A stretch of 64,000 nt of DNA, from the NCBI GenBank assembly GCA_013396755.1, contig VWZF01000445.1, forward strand, positions 1,005,523 through 1,069,522, read 5' to 3'. Positions within the stretch are counted from its first letter, which is position 1; the number at the start of each line of letters is the position of its first letter. Shown here in pieces: positions 35,560 to 46,268 of this stretch. The notes beneath the pieces were generated by a model that was not told where the DNA came from, did no database searches, and saw nothing but the letters and a program-made list of their open reading frames with translations. Source of the stretch: Sclerurus mexicanus. Taxonomy: Eukaryota > Chordata > Aves > Passeriformes > Furnariidae. Both the position numbers and the translations under genes were made by a program.

Positions 35560-35800
35560 ATGTCCCTTCCAGGTCTTCTGTCAAGAGGAGTCTGCAATGT
35601 CAACTGCTGAGTTCAAGCCCACTGCTAGAGTTTCAGAATAAGGTTCTGAAATCTGGAGAGATGTTACTCCAAATGCATCTTCCTTATCCATGCTGATGAC
35701 CTCCATGGACCTAATCACTCCCTATTTAGAGCCTAGAAACATTCCAAATAGAAGAGGTTTTCTTTAATGATAATAATAAAAAGTAACTCGTTTTATCCAT
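35560..35800 (+). other. PHEX: PHEX 3' UTR (proximal end estimated)
   Basis: Sequence after the stop continues without a splice-like break to the first AATAAA at 35775. The UTR could extend further, for example to another AATAAA near 36908. The end given is an estimate. Confidence 0.5.
35775..35780 (+). terminator. Candidate PHEX polyadenylation signal
   Basis: This AATAAA lies 216 bases after the stop codon, within an AT-rich stretch. It is the first canonical hexamer downstream; use is not shown by the sequence alone. Confidence 0.4.
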
Positions 35801-36875
35801 AAAACTACTCCTGCTCACCTGCAGTTGCATTGCTGTTGATGGATAACTGCCATTATCAATTCTAATTCCTGATTTATAGCTGAGCAAGAGGTAAATGCTA
35901 AATTCCAGTTTTTAATCTATTGCTCTGCAGGGGTGCTATGCAGAATGCTCCCACACAAAATTTATTCTTTCTGGATGAAGAAATTCATGAGACCTGCTAT
36001 AAAGCCAGATTCTGATCTGCTGCGTGATACAGCATTTTCATAACTTAAACTGTCACAGCTCAGCATGCCATAAACGATGTTGCGTGATGTAAAGACACAA
36101 GACTTTATATAAATTCAGTTTAATATGTCAGATTAGTGCCTCAGGTTTTGGAAGAGTTTCAAGCTGAGAAAGTACCTCGTGGTATCCATCTGTTACGACT
36201 AAAACATAAAGGATACTTGTCAGATCGTGGCCTCTTCTAATTTTAGAACAGCTTATGATAAAAATCAATGTATGATGAAAATCAAAGGCTTGCAGAGGGA
36301 ATTCCCTGCACAATGATACTCATAAATATTGCAGCATTTAGTCTTGTTTACACTGTGGGCAGTTTTTTCTCTTGTGCTGCAGATAGCTTTACCTACATTT
36401 ATTTTTTAAGCCTAGAATACTGTAGCAGTTTTAAGTTATGGATTTTTTAGTGTCTGGGTCTTACAGAGGACTGTAATTAGTGTGTGTCTTTGCCCTCATG
36501 TTCTGGATGGAGTAGGATGATTTGTGATTTCAAGGAAAGAAGAATATGTGACAGAAAAACAGATTACCAGTAGCATTTGACTTGTCTGGATAAAAAGACA
36601 AATTTAGGAGTAGAGAACACAAAAGACACAGGCCAGTTGAGCTTTTAACTTGATTTCTAACAATATACATGAAAGCATGTTTTATTGCACAGAAAAAATT
36701 TAACACATAGCTATTACTGGGGGAGACACACATACATGAAACAACTCTTTCCTAACAGAAAGATACTTATTTAAGTGATATATATTTATACCTTATGCAT
36801 TAATTCATTTTTACATGATGGAATTTCTTTAGATTTAATTACTGAAAATCCATATAGGTCTCTGTTTGTAAATAC

Positions 36876-36901
36876 TATATATATATATATATATATATAT
36901 A
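36876..36901. repeat. (TA)n microsatellite
   Basis: Thirteen perfect TA dinucleotides, in the region downstream of PHEX. Confidence 0.9.
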
Positions 36902-36907
36902 CACAAA

Positions 36908-36913
36908 AATAAA
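36908..36913 (+). terminator. Alternative distal polyadenylation signal candidate
   Basis: AATAAA just after the TA repeat, about 1.35 kb after the stop codon. It lies before the CR1 element, so a longer PHEX 3' UTR could end here. Confidence 0.2.
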
Positions 36914-37018
36914 AATTCTTCTATATGCTTAAAGTTGATTTTATCAGTATAGAAATGTTAGTAAGATAAACTTTTTTTTTTACAATGAATGGTCAAATAT
37001 TGTTGAGTAAGGAATTGT

Positions 37019-38038
37019 TTGGATGGTTGCATGCAGAGGGTAGCGATCAATGGCTCAGAGTCCCAGTGGACATCAGTGACAAGAGGTGTCCCTCAAAGGT
37101 GCATGTTTGGACCAGTGTTATTTACTGTCTTCATTAGTGACATAGACAAAGGGACCAAGTGCACCCTCAGCAAGTTTGCAAATGATACTGAGCTGATGTG
37201 GTTGCCACAGCTGAAGGACGATGACATTCAGAGGGACCTGGACAAGCTTCAGAAGTGTGCCCATGGGAATCTCATGCAGTTTAAGAAGTCCAGGTGCAAC
37301 TGCACCTGAGTCAGGGCAACTCCTGGTATCAGTCCAGGCTGTGAGATGAACAGATGAAGAGGAGCCCTGCCCAGAAGGACTTGGGGGTGCTGGTGGGTGA
37401 GAGGCTGGACGTGACCCAACCATGTGCGCTCACATTCCAGAAACCAACTGTGTCCTAGGCTGGATCAAAAGCAGCACGGCCAGCAGCGTGAGGGAGTGGG
37501 TTCTGCCCCTCTATCCTGCTCTGGTGAGACCCCACCTGGAGAACTGTGTCCAGCTCTGAGGTCCCCAGCACAGGAAGAACATCGACCTATTAAAACAAGT
37601 CCAGAGGAGACCATCAAGATCATTAGAGGGATGGAGCACCTCTCCTATGAGGAAAAAGCGAGAGAATTGGGATTGTTCAGCCTGGAGAAGAGAAAGCCTT
37701 GGGGTGACTTAATTGCATCCTTTCAGTACCTGAAGGGAGCCTACAAGAAAGATGCAGTCAGACTATTTACAAGGACATGTAATGACAAGAGAAGGGGGAA
37801 TAGCTTCAAACCGAGAATAATTTTGGATTAGATACTAAGAGGAGGTTCTTTGCTGGGAGAGTTGTGAGACACTGAAACAGGTGGCCCAGAGGCATTGTGG
37901 ATGCCACATCCCTGGAAATGTTCAAGGCTATATTGATGAAGCTCTGAGCAACCTGCTCTAGTGGAAGGTTGCCCATGGCAGCGGGTTAGAATTAGATGAC
38001 TTTTAAGGCCCTTTGCAACCCAGATCATTCTATGATTT
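37019..38038 (+). mobile_element. CR1 LINE, 5'-truncated, sense, decayed ORF2 fragment
   Basis: The left part translates to a reverse transcriptase segment: RVAINGSESQW, then GVPQRCMFGPVLF, then TLSKFANDTEL and IQRDLDKLQKCAHGNLMQF. These are CR1 ORF2 blocks. The frame breaks at the stop near 37307, and a second frame (37424-37831) carries the downstream block HLSYEEKARELGLFSLEKR. The 3' end is the CR1 terminus, GATCATTCTATGATT. The active-site FADD reads FAND, so the enzyme would be dead even without the frameshifts. About 1.0 kb remain of a roughly 4.5-kb element. Confidence 0.93.
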
Positions 38039-38083
38039 TGTTGTTGTCCAACAGTCACGGTGGAGGAAGGTTTACTGAAGCTG

Positions 38084-38133
38084 AGTAACTGAAGCAAAGG
38101 GGATTAGCTAAGTAACTGAAGCAAGGGGGATTA
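38084..38133. repeat. 26-nt tandem duplication beside the CR1 3' end
   Basis: AGTAACTGAAGCAAAGGGGA begins the first copy at 38084, and a copy with one change begins at 38110. It lies about 45 nt beyond the CR1 terminus. Confidence 0.75.
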
Positions 38134-40394
38134 GTTTCCTATGTTTCTTTAGAAAGAAGGGGGACATAATGGAAATATAATTTATGGAAAAAGACGATCT
38201 CAAACTACCTTCCAGAGCAAAGGAAGCAAACATTCCTCAACTCAAGGCTCTATTGCTACTTTTTGGAAACAAAATATTATGATTTGGAACCAGAACATTC
38301 TTTTATCAATTTTCCCTGAAGAAGTCAAAGTTTTCTTAGGAGGAAAAGCATTTTGCTTCCTTCATGCTAGCTCTGTTCCTGGTTCCATGAATTGCAATTT
38401 ATCATTTGAACTGCCACTACTAAATATTTTTCCTGGAGGTATTTTTCACATAAATTGTAATAGCAGTATTTTCATCGAGCTTTTCCTCAAACAAGCAGTA
38501 TGGGTCCTTAGCAAAGGGCTTCTGTTTACTTGCTAATGGGAAAGTTCCTTAGCAAATTGAGTTCTGCAGTGAGTTCACTTCTGTGCTCATATGAGCACTG
38601 ACACAACTCTATGTCGAGTGCTTTGGATCAACAGCATAAAGTTCAGGGTTGACATCCTGGTCCATTAAAGGTAGTACCAATACGGGCATTGTCCTCAGAA
38701 AAGTCAGGACATCAGCTCAAACATTTATCTAAATTTTCTAAATTACTGGGCTATGCAAAGATGGTTTCACAACAGTTGACTTTAAGTTTTCTAATTTTAT
38801 CTCTCAAATCACAGATGCATTTGCAAGAACTCTCTCTCATGGTTATTTTCCAGTGGGACAGATTCTGTCATTTTGTGGTTTATGGGGCTTTTTCTCAGTA
38901 CTGGATAGCAATTTCTTCTAAAATGTCTGATATTTCTTGCCTTAAATGTCACTTTTGCTGCTCCTTGTAGGCTCAGGTCTTTAATATTTAATTCCAAGGA
39001 TTTTTGAACTGTGGTATGTGTATTCATAAGGAATCACTGCAAATTCTTTCATCCTTGCTAGGATACCTCCTATAGAAGGCAGGGGACAGGTACTGGGCTG
39101 GGAGGATATAGGAAGCTGGAAGGTTTGGGAGCATTGCACTAGAAGAGAGGAAGAAAGTGTATAACCAGATTCTGTGCTCTGATTTTTGAAGTTCAGAGGG
39201 CACCTACACACTGCCAGGAAAGCCAGAAGTCCTTGCTGCTGACTGGCACATTCATCAGTAGTATCCTAGTTTGGGGAATCCTTGCTGTTGATTCAGGTTT
39301 TCAGTGCCTTGGGCTTAGGTCTTGCATGTGTCTACACAAGGATCCTGGCCTGCCTCACCTGCTTGCTTTTTACCTCAAACTAAACAGCTGATTATGCAAT
39401 TTACAGTTCACTTTGAAGTAAGCTACTTATGTACCACTTGGAAAGCAAAGCAGAAGGTAATTAAACATGTTCTTAAAACTTTTAGCACCAAAGACAGCCA
39501 AGACATTAGTAATGGTTTGTGAGGACTCTTCCCATTGTCTCTGTTTTATCAGACTACCTGGCTGTGCTTTGTTTTCATGTTGTGCCTCCTGGGTCTGTGT
39601 TAGCAATGCCTCGCTGTGTTGCTCTCAGGTTCACTTACAGTATCTATGCAAACAGATCCTTCATCATATATATTATTTTCTTAGATCTTTTAAATTGTTA
39701 CTTTTCTTAATTGCCAGTTATATTGTGAAATGTTTCTTCCTGTTGGCTCAGAATCTTCCTCTCTTTCAGTGACCAGGAAGGGAAGGGTCACCTATGAACA
39801 AAATATTTGTATCTGTGTGAATTTGAAGAGGTTTTTTCCTACTGTATACACATAAAGAAAAACCTCCACCCTGTCCCATGTCCCCTTCTTCAGGTCCTAG
39901 AAATATGGAAGCATTCTATTCTAGTCTTGTCTAGTCCTTCTTTTTCTGCACTAACCCTGAAATGCGAAAACACCACTTTATACACTGTGAGTATTTCTGC
40001 TGATCATATTGTGAAAGAGTTAGCTTTACACATGAGTAGCTCTCTGAAAAGGCAGCTGTGCTATTCACCTATGTAAACTGCTTAGGTACATAAATGATAC
40101 ATAAATGATGGATAATTTAGGTGGATACTGAAGGACCAAAAAATTCAGGTGCATTATAGAGCTCTGCCTCATGCCCTGTGCAGGGGGACTTCACCATGCT
40201 TTAGGTCGAAATGCTATCGTGACGCTCACTGCTTGAATTATTTATAAAATAAGCAGGTAGGTTTGCATATGAATTTTCATTGTTATATGCATTGTTATGT
40301 CAACTTTTCATTGAGTATTAGTCAATTACAAGCTTAGAAGTATATCTCATAACAATGTTTTATATATACTTATATATCTGTCTCTGTCTCCAGA
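38134..40394. other. Intergenic, nothing recognised
   Basis: About 2.3 kb without a recognisable gene, RNA or repeat. Short open frames on both strands have no family signature. Confidence 0.6.
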
Positions 40395-40540
40395 GAAATG
40401 TTAAAAACCTGACAACTCAAGAAGCGGAATTATATGGAGTTAAAACACCTTTTCTGTTTAAACCTTTTAATCTGGATTTTTATTTGCTAGTCAGTCTATT
40501 GTACATTTTAATTTTTCTTCTTGCATACTACATTGATTGA
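40395..40540 (+). CDS. Possible terminal exon with C-terminal membrane anchor (unidentified, doubtful)
   Basis: After an acceptor-like sequence (gtctctgtctccag) an open stretch encodes about 48 residues, beginning NVKNLTTQEAELYGVK, then PFLFKPFNLDF, and ending in a hydrophobic run YLLVSLLYILIFLLAYY followed by ID and a stop. AATAAA occurs 27 nt after the stop and again at 40685. Sense orientation, acceptor, a tail-anchor-like segment and a close polyadenylation signal make a real terminal exon conceivable. I recognise no family. T-rich DNA yields Leu, Ile, Phe and Tyr by chance, so this may be noise. Confidence 0.2.
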
Positions 40541-40566
40541 CTGTTTTAAAAGCAATTGTGTTAGCC

Positions 40567-40572
40567 AATAAA
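40567..40572 (+). terminator. Candidate polyadenylation signal
   Basis: AATAAA 27 nt after the stop of the doubtful 40395-40540 frame; a second hexamer lies at 40685-40690. Confidence 0.25.
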
Positions 40573-40690
40573 AGCTGAAGTGATGAAGAATTTTCCTATG
40601 CTTGTAGTATGGCAAAAGCTTCTTGGCTTGGCCCTGTCCAACCCTACAATGTTACTTCTGTAATATATAGTCTTCATAAAATGTAATAAA

Positions 40691-43600
40691 GAGCATAATG
40701 ATGTGGCCCCAGGTTCCTAAGGCTACTGTTACTGCTTGACAGGCTAAGAAGGACCTCCTCTCCATTTTTTGCTTTTCAATTGCTTTTAAGCATTTTCTAA
40801 AAGTGTTTTTGATAGCATGGCCCTTCTGCTGTGCGTGTTTGAACTTCAGCTTAGTGCACCATGTACTTCATGAGCGTCACCGGGCACTTGTTCAAGGTCT
40901 CTTTCGGCACAGGGACTGTGCCAAGGCCTTAGACATTACAAATTTGGCTTCTCTGGGCTAAGTGCCTCATTTCTTGTGCTTTGTCCAGTTTTCTGACACT
41001 GCTTGGGTGGCCTAAGCAGTGGTACTGGCCCACTTCAAGACAACATGAAGCCTGTGAGCATCAAGGAGCAATTGTGCCTGGTGGGGACAGTGACTGACAC
41101 TGGCCTTGCTGCATCTTTTGAATGATGCTCTGCGGTGACACAACCTGTCAAAGCCCATGATTCTGTGCAGGCAACTCTCCACGCAGCTCTTGGGTTTGGG
41201 ATGGCAGGGAGATTTGTCTTCAAAAACCTGCATCGGTTCTGTAATCTACTTTACCGTGCAGCCGTACGTCATTTCAATGGGCTAAAACAAAGGTTTCCAT
41301 GGAGGAAGATGAATGAACAAAGCAAGGGTTGGGGTCAGAGTGTGAAATCAGCCTCGGCACAAGGAAAATGTTTTGCTTAACTCTCCTGGTTTTATCAGCA
41401 TCTTGGAAAGATGCTTTAACAGTGTCTATAGATTGCCCTGAGGAATTCAGGGTTTAACTGCTACAGCAAGAGCCTGCTTCACTAATCAGACAATTTAATC
41501 CCATTTAAAGTGTAATATATATCAATAAAAAAGAAAGGAAATTAAAGATACCCGAGGGATTCTCCAGCACAACATTATATTTTATTAAATATAACATCAA
41601 AGTTAGAAGTTACTGAGAATCAAGATAATGTGTTACACTAAATTGTGATCAAAGAGAGAAATATAATGGTATAATTTTAATCATCTATAAGCACCAAAGC
41701 TGAAACAGCTTTATGTACTAGGTTAAACACATACACAGATGCATATAGTAACTGCGGTTGTGAACTTAGATGCACATTTTTAAAAATGTCTCTAAAAGTT
41801 TTATCACATCCATATCTATTGTCCAAACTGGTGAAAAATGACCTGCTTAACAAAGCTTGTGGAAAGACTTAAAAAGGAATTTTAAACTTTTTCTACCCCA
41901 AAGTTTATTTAACATACCAGGACTGCTGTGAGCAATGACTGGTCTGGTTGTTTTATATATATAGATGATGCATACTCCTCTTCTGAAATGTGAGTAGCAG
42001 ATATTTCAGTATAGGAATCTGAAAAAAGGTGATGTCACATCCTCTTCAGCACTAGGAAAGTATTTGGGTAAAATGGGAAGAAAAAAAATTATGTTCTCAA
42101 ATACAACAATTGGGGAAACATGAACATATGCCGTGATATGCAATAAGAAATAAAAAGCTTTTGTAGAAAAGGCAGTTGCCAAACTAGGCTAGGAGAATGG
42201 TTTATGAATGTGACAGATGATTTCTGCTGGGAGGAAACAGGAGACCTGTTTGCCTTTGTAACTTTGGGGAGTATGTGGGTGTTACAGCTCAGTTCTTCAG
42301 TGGGGCTCACAGCACTGTGCCTCCTCAGAGTTCACCCCAGTTAGCCCTGGAGTTTGAGGAGCTGTTCACTTTCTCTTGGGCACCCAAGAAACCTGTGTCT
42401 GCAGTTCTGCCACTGATTTCTACTTTTATGCATCTTTTTTATGCTTTTCACTGAAGCACACATATCATATCAACCAACAATCTCCTCATTATGGCATTTT
42501 AATTGAAAAAAAGGGGTGCTTTTATAGGTCTGTGCTGCAAAACTGTGCAGTGCTGCTGCATCACAAAAACACTTGGGTGGTTTGTGGAATAGCGCTGCTT
42601 TTCATCAGACAACACATATACTTGCATGTCAATCTGCTAGAATGGGGCATCAGTGGTTTGCACTGGAGAGAAGAGAGCAAAATAGAGACTGAACTCGAAT
42701 AGAATGATAAAGAGAAATTAGAAACCCTTTAGTGTTGTAAATCAGTAAAAGGTTTTACAAAGCATTGGTACAAGTACTGCTATTAAAGATTATATGTATG
42801 TATATATAGACACAGCACAGAAAGTCCCTGCTATGTGAGGGTCTATAAAAGTGTCAGAAATATGAATTATTTTTAAACAAATAGAGTCTCAGGTTAAAAT
42901 TCTGACCTCAGTGAGTTCATTGAGTGATTAATGTCTGTAGGGCCAGCATTTTACTCCATCTGGATAACTGCACATAGAATTTATTAATTTATAACTACTT
43001 GGGACACACATTTCCTTCCAGACAGAAAAAAAATTCTAACCTCCGGTATTTTAAAAATCTGCCCTGTCCTCAGTCATTTGCATAGGACTGACTCTGTTTG
43101 CTCTTATTTAGCAGATACTCCATTTTCATATTTTTAAACACTGTATGAGTTACTTTATCGCTCTTTCAGAATTGCAAAGTAGCTTTTTCAACTTGATTTT
43201 CCAGATGCAGTTCTATTAATTGTTAAACATGATGTGTCCTATCAAACTAAATGTAGGCTCATTTATGACACTGTGTTTTTGTGTGTTTTTGTCTCCATGA
43301 TGAGACAGAAAAGTTTCGTGTTAGTGGATGTGGTGCCCGTGGCAGGGACAGTGCTGCCGGCGTGTGGGGTGGCTGGGGAGGAGATGGGTCATTCACCACA
43401 GGCTCATAAAGCTGTTTGCCAAGAAGGCAGTGTGTGCTTGCCCTGTGCACTTCACACTACGTCCAAGACATTAAAATGGTACCACTTAGCAAAAGTAAGA
43501 AATCTTTTGTCCCGACTAGGAAACTCCAGCAAATTTCTTGGGAGAATCAACAAGGTGGGAAAACTCTAAGTCACTGTGCTGACTGAGGCCAGTAACAAAC

Positions 43601-43841
43601 AGCCCTACAATTTGCTTGTGCAAACTCCAGCAGTGTTATAGCCGTGGGCATTTGCAGAACTGCCTCGCCGTGCAGGTGTGTCTTTCCCTTTGTTTTGAGA
43701 TGATTCCCAGAAAAAAAAAAAGTCTCAAAAAAGCATCTCGGCTGGATGGGCTAAGCGAGGAACAAAGCCCCTCACTACGGGGAGTGCAGTGAAGAAGGAG
43801 GGCTTGGTAGGAAACAGGGCACCCCCTTGCTGCCTAGAGAG
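40691..43841. other. Intergenic, nothing recognised
   Basis: AT-rich sequence without a recognisable gene or repeat family. Open frames are short and unrelated to known proteins as far as I can tell. Confidence 0.6.
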
Positions 43842-43985
43842 GAATCATGGAATCACTTAGGCTGCAAAAGATGGTTGACCTAACACTGCCAAGTCTACCA
43901 CTAAATCATGTTTCTAAGTGCTACGTCTGCATGTCTTTTAAATACCTTCTGTGATGGTGACTCAATCACTTCCCTGGGGAGTCAC
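43842..43985 (-). mobile_element. CR1 LINE 3'-end fragment, antisense
   Basis: It starts GAATCATGGAATCACTTAGG and continues with CTAACACTGCCAAGTCTACC, CACTAAATCATG and a GATGGTGACTCAATCACTTC block. This is the reverse complement of a CR1 subfamily tail. The right border is uncertain because similarity fades after CTTCCCTGGGG. Confidence 0.85.
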
Positions 43986-46155
43986 CAGCAGCTCCAGCAT
44001 GAGTTCCCCTTTAGCAGTGGGTACAAAGCTTCCTCCTCTCTTTCAGGTATAATCCCATTTGGTTAAACCTTCTGCTCCCTTAGGGAAACCTGCCTGCGAA
44101 AAAAAAATGAAATGAGGAAGAGGAAGAAGCTTGGCCCAGAGAAGTCTGCTTAAGTAGCTGGGCACACCTGGGTTTGCATGAGCAGTGACAGAAACAGTGA
44201 CACAGAGCAGTGGCACAAGGACTGGTGTGTCACCTTCCCAGCTGTCAGAGTTCATGCATTCCCCCTCCCTCCCTGTGTGTGCATGTGAAATGCTCGTGTG
44301 CAGCATTCATGTGTGCAGTGCCTGTGTGCAGTGTGTGTACATACAGTGTGCATGTGCAGTGCATTTTTGGGTGTGCTCTGCCCACCAGCTTCCTCTCATC
44401 CCTTCTTCCTCATAAATCATGGCCAAGCAGGATTGGGAAGCAAACAGCATGGCCCTTCCCCAAGCCACCCCAGAAAGGCCAATTCCCTGGAAGGCACAGC
44501 TTGCAGCAGCAGCATGTAGCAGCACTACCTCATCCCAGACTCAGACAGTGGAAAGGTGTCAGGTCACTTTAGAGACAATATAAGAACATATTTCCTCCTA
44601 GCCTGGACTGAAGTAAAATGTCATGGTCTAACGTCAGCTTAATAATTATTACTTTAGCTCTTCAATGTATGATAGAAGGGCAAAATATGGAACCTTTCTT
44701 TAGTGAACATTTTCTTTCTTTCAGCTGGGTTTCCCTTTGTTCTGCCTCAGCTCAGTGACAGCCAGAAGCTCAGACCTGCTAGCACAGTAGTCCTTGAACG
44801 AACAACATGTGTTGAGGCAATCACTGTGTCTGTATTCAGCATGCTTATTCAGCTTTGTTTTAATACATCCAGTAATAGACTTCCAGAGGCAATGAAGGGA
44901 AAAGAATAATTTGGAAACAAAGCTGTTTAAAGGAATACAATGCACACACAGTAGAGAAGAGTGTCGTTTTGGAGGTCTGTGCAGCTGTTTTATTTCTTTA
45001 GAGGATTTTAATCAACCTCATTACACAGGAAAGCAAAGGGATTTTAAAAGCAGTGTAGTGATAACCAGTAAGTAGAGAAAACAAAGGAGCGTTTTCCCTT
45101 TCTAGTATCCCTCACTTTTGTTTTCTCCCTTTCATGTGATTTTACAGGTGAAAGTGTCAGATTACCTCATTTTAATTAAAAAACTATCCATGCTGGGGTT
45201 TTGTTAGAGAAGCAATTTCAGTCTTTGTCCACTATATCATTTAATCAAAGATACTCTAAATGATTTCAAGATTGCCATGGCTGCACCAATCTGATTGCCA
45301 TCAGTATAATGGCTTTTCCAGTGGATTGGAAAAAACCTGTAATTGGACATGAGCCCATCCTTTCAAGTGGGATTAGCAGCTCTGCTGCGGTCTTCCCCTA
45401 AATTTCAGGGTCTGATGTTTTTGTCTTGCTCCTTGCACACTTACTGCTGCAAAACAACCCTCCAGTGCCATCTTTTGAGTTGAGCTATACGGGCACAGCC
45501 AAGGGAAGGAGTGTGGAGCTGCACTGCTGTGAGAAGCCACTTCTCTGCATCATCGGGAGCAATTGGTGTCTAGTTAAACTTGGGACTGACCCTACACCAT
45601 TCCTTAAAAAAGAGAAGTATATTTGTGTGGTGGGAGTTTGCCACTTGTCACTCCTAAAGGCTTTTAGATGGATTTATCCAACATCCTGCTGCTACCTACA
45701 CCCTCTCCCCAATGGTGTGTGTATCAGGATCCTTAAGCAAAGCACCCAGCAGCATTTTCCCTGCCTCAACAGCTACCTTCTGCAGATCCCACCTGGAAGC
45801 CTGGGGCTTGGCTCCTCTCCTGTCCTTCAACCCTGCATCATGCATCACCACGCCAGCACTGCTGACTCACACAACACTTCCTGCAGAACATCCACAGGCA
45901 GGACCTTTCACCAAGGTCCAAACATGGCCTCTCTGTGGTGCACCAGAGGTTTAAAGAGCCTTCAGGCACACACCTGTGAGCAAAGGGTCATAGAAACCTT
46001 GAGGGATGTGTGACTTCATGTTCTGCCTTGCTCTCTGCCTGCTTTTGTAAGTAAAAAAGTATTTGGTGCCTTCTGTCTGGAATCCAGAGCTGTCCCTGTA
46101 CACCCTGTTTTCCCTCTGCTCGGTGTTAGATGGAGAACTCTAGTGGAAAATTTAG
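43986..46155. other. Intergenic, TG-rich patch, otherwise unidentified
   Basis: It contains a degenerate GTGTGCAGTG-type repeat near 44.3 kb. The longest open frame in the window (45426-46013, 195 codons) lies here but shows no family motif. Confidence 0.6.
44274..44362. repeat. Degenerate TG-rich repeat
   Basis: Several imperfect GTGTGCAGTG and GTGCATGTG words over about 90 nt. It is not a clean microsatellite. Confidence 0.6.
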
Positions 46156-46268
46156 CTTTCTCCTCTTCTCTCTTCTCTCCTCTCCTCTCCTCTCCTCTCC
46201 TCTCTCTTTTCTCTTCTCTTCCTCTCCTCTCCTCTTCTCTCCTCTTCTCTTTTCTCTTCTCTTCTTTT
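46156..46268 (+). repeat. 113-nt uninterrupted polypyrimidine (TCTCC)n tract
   Basis: Every base from 46156 to 46268 is C or T, mostly TCTCC and TCTTC units. Such polypurine-polypyrimidine mirror tracts can adopt triplex (H-DNA) structure and vary in length. Confidence 0.95.

Noticed and set aside
45426..46013. Longest open frame in the window, 195 codons on +
   Set aside because: It has no recognisable domain, no splice context, and mixed Cys/His/Pro-rich composition typical of chance frames in GC-richer DNA.
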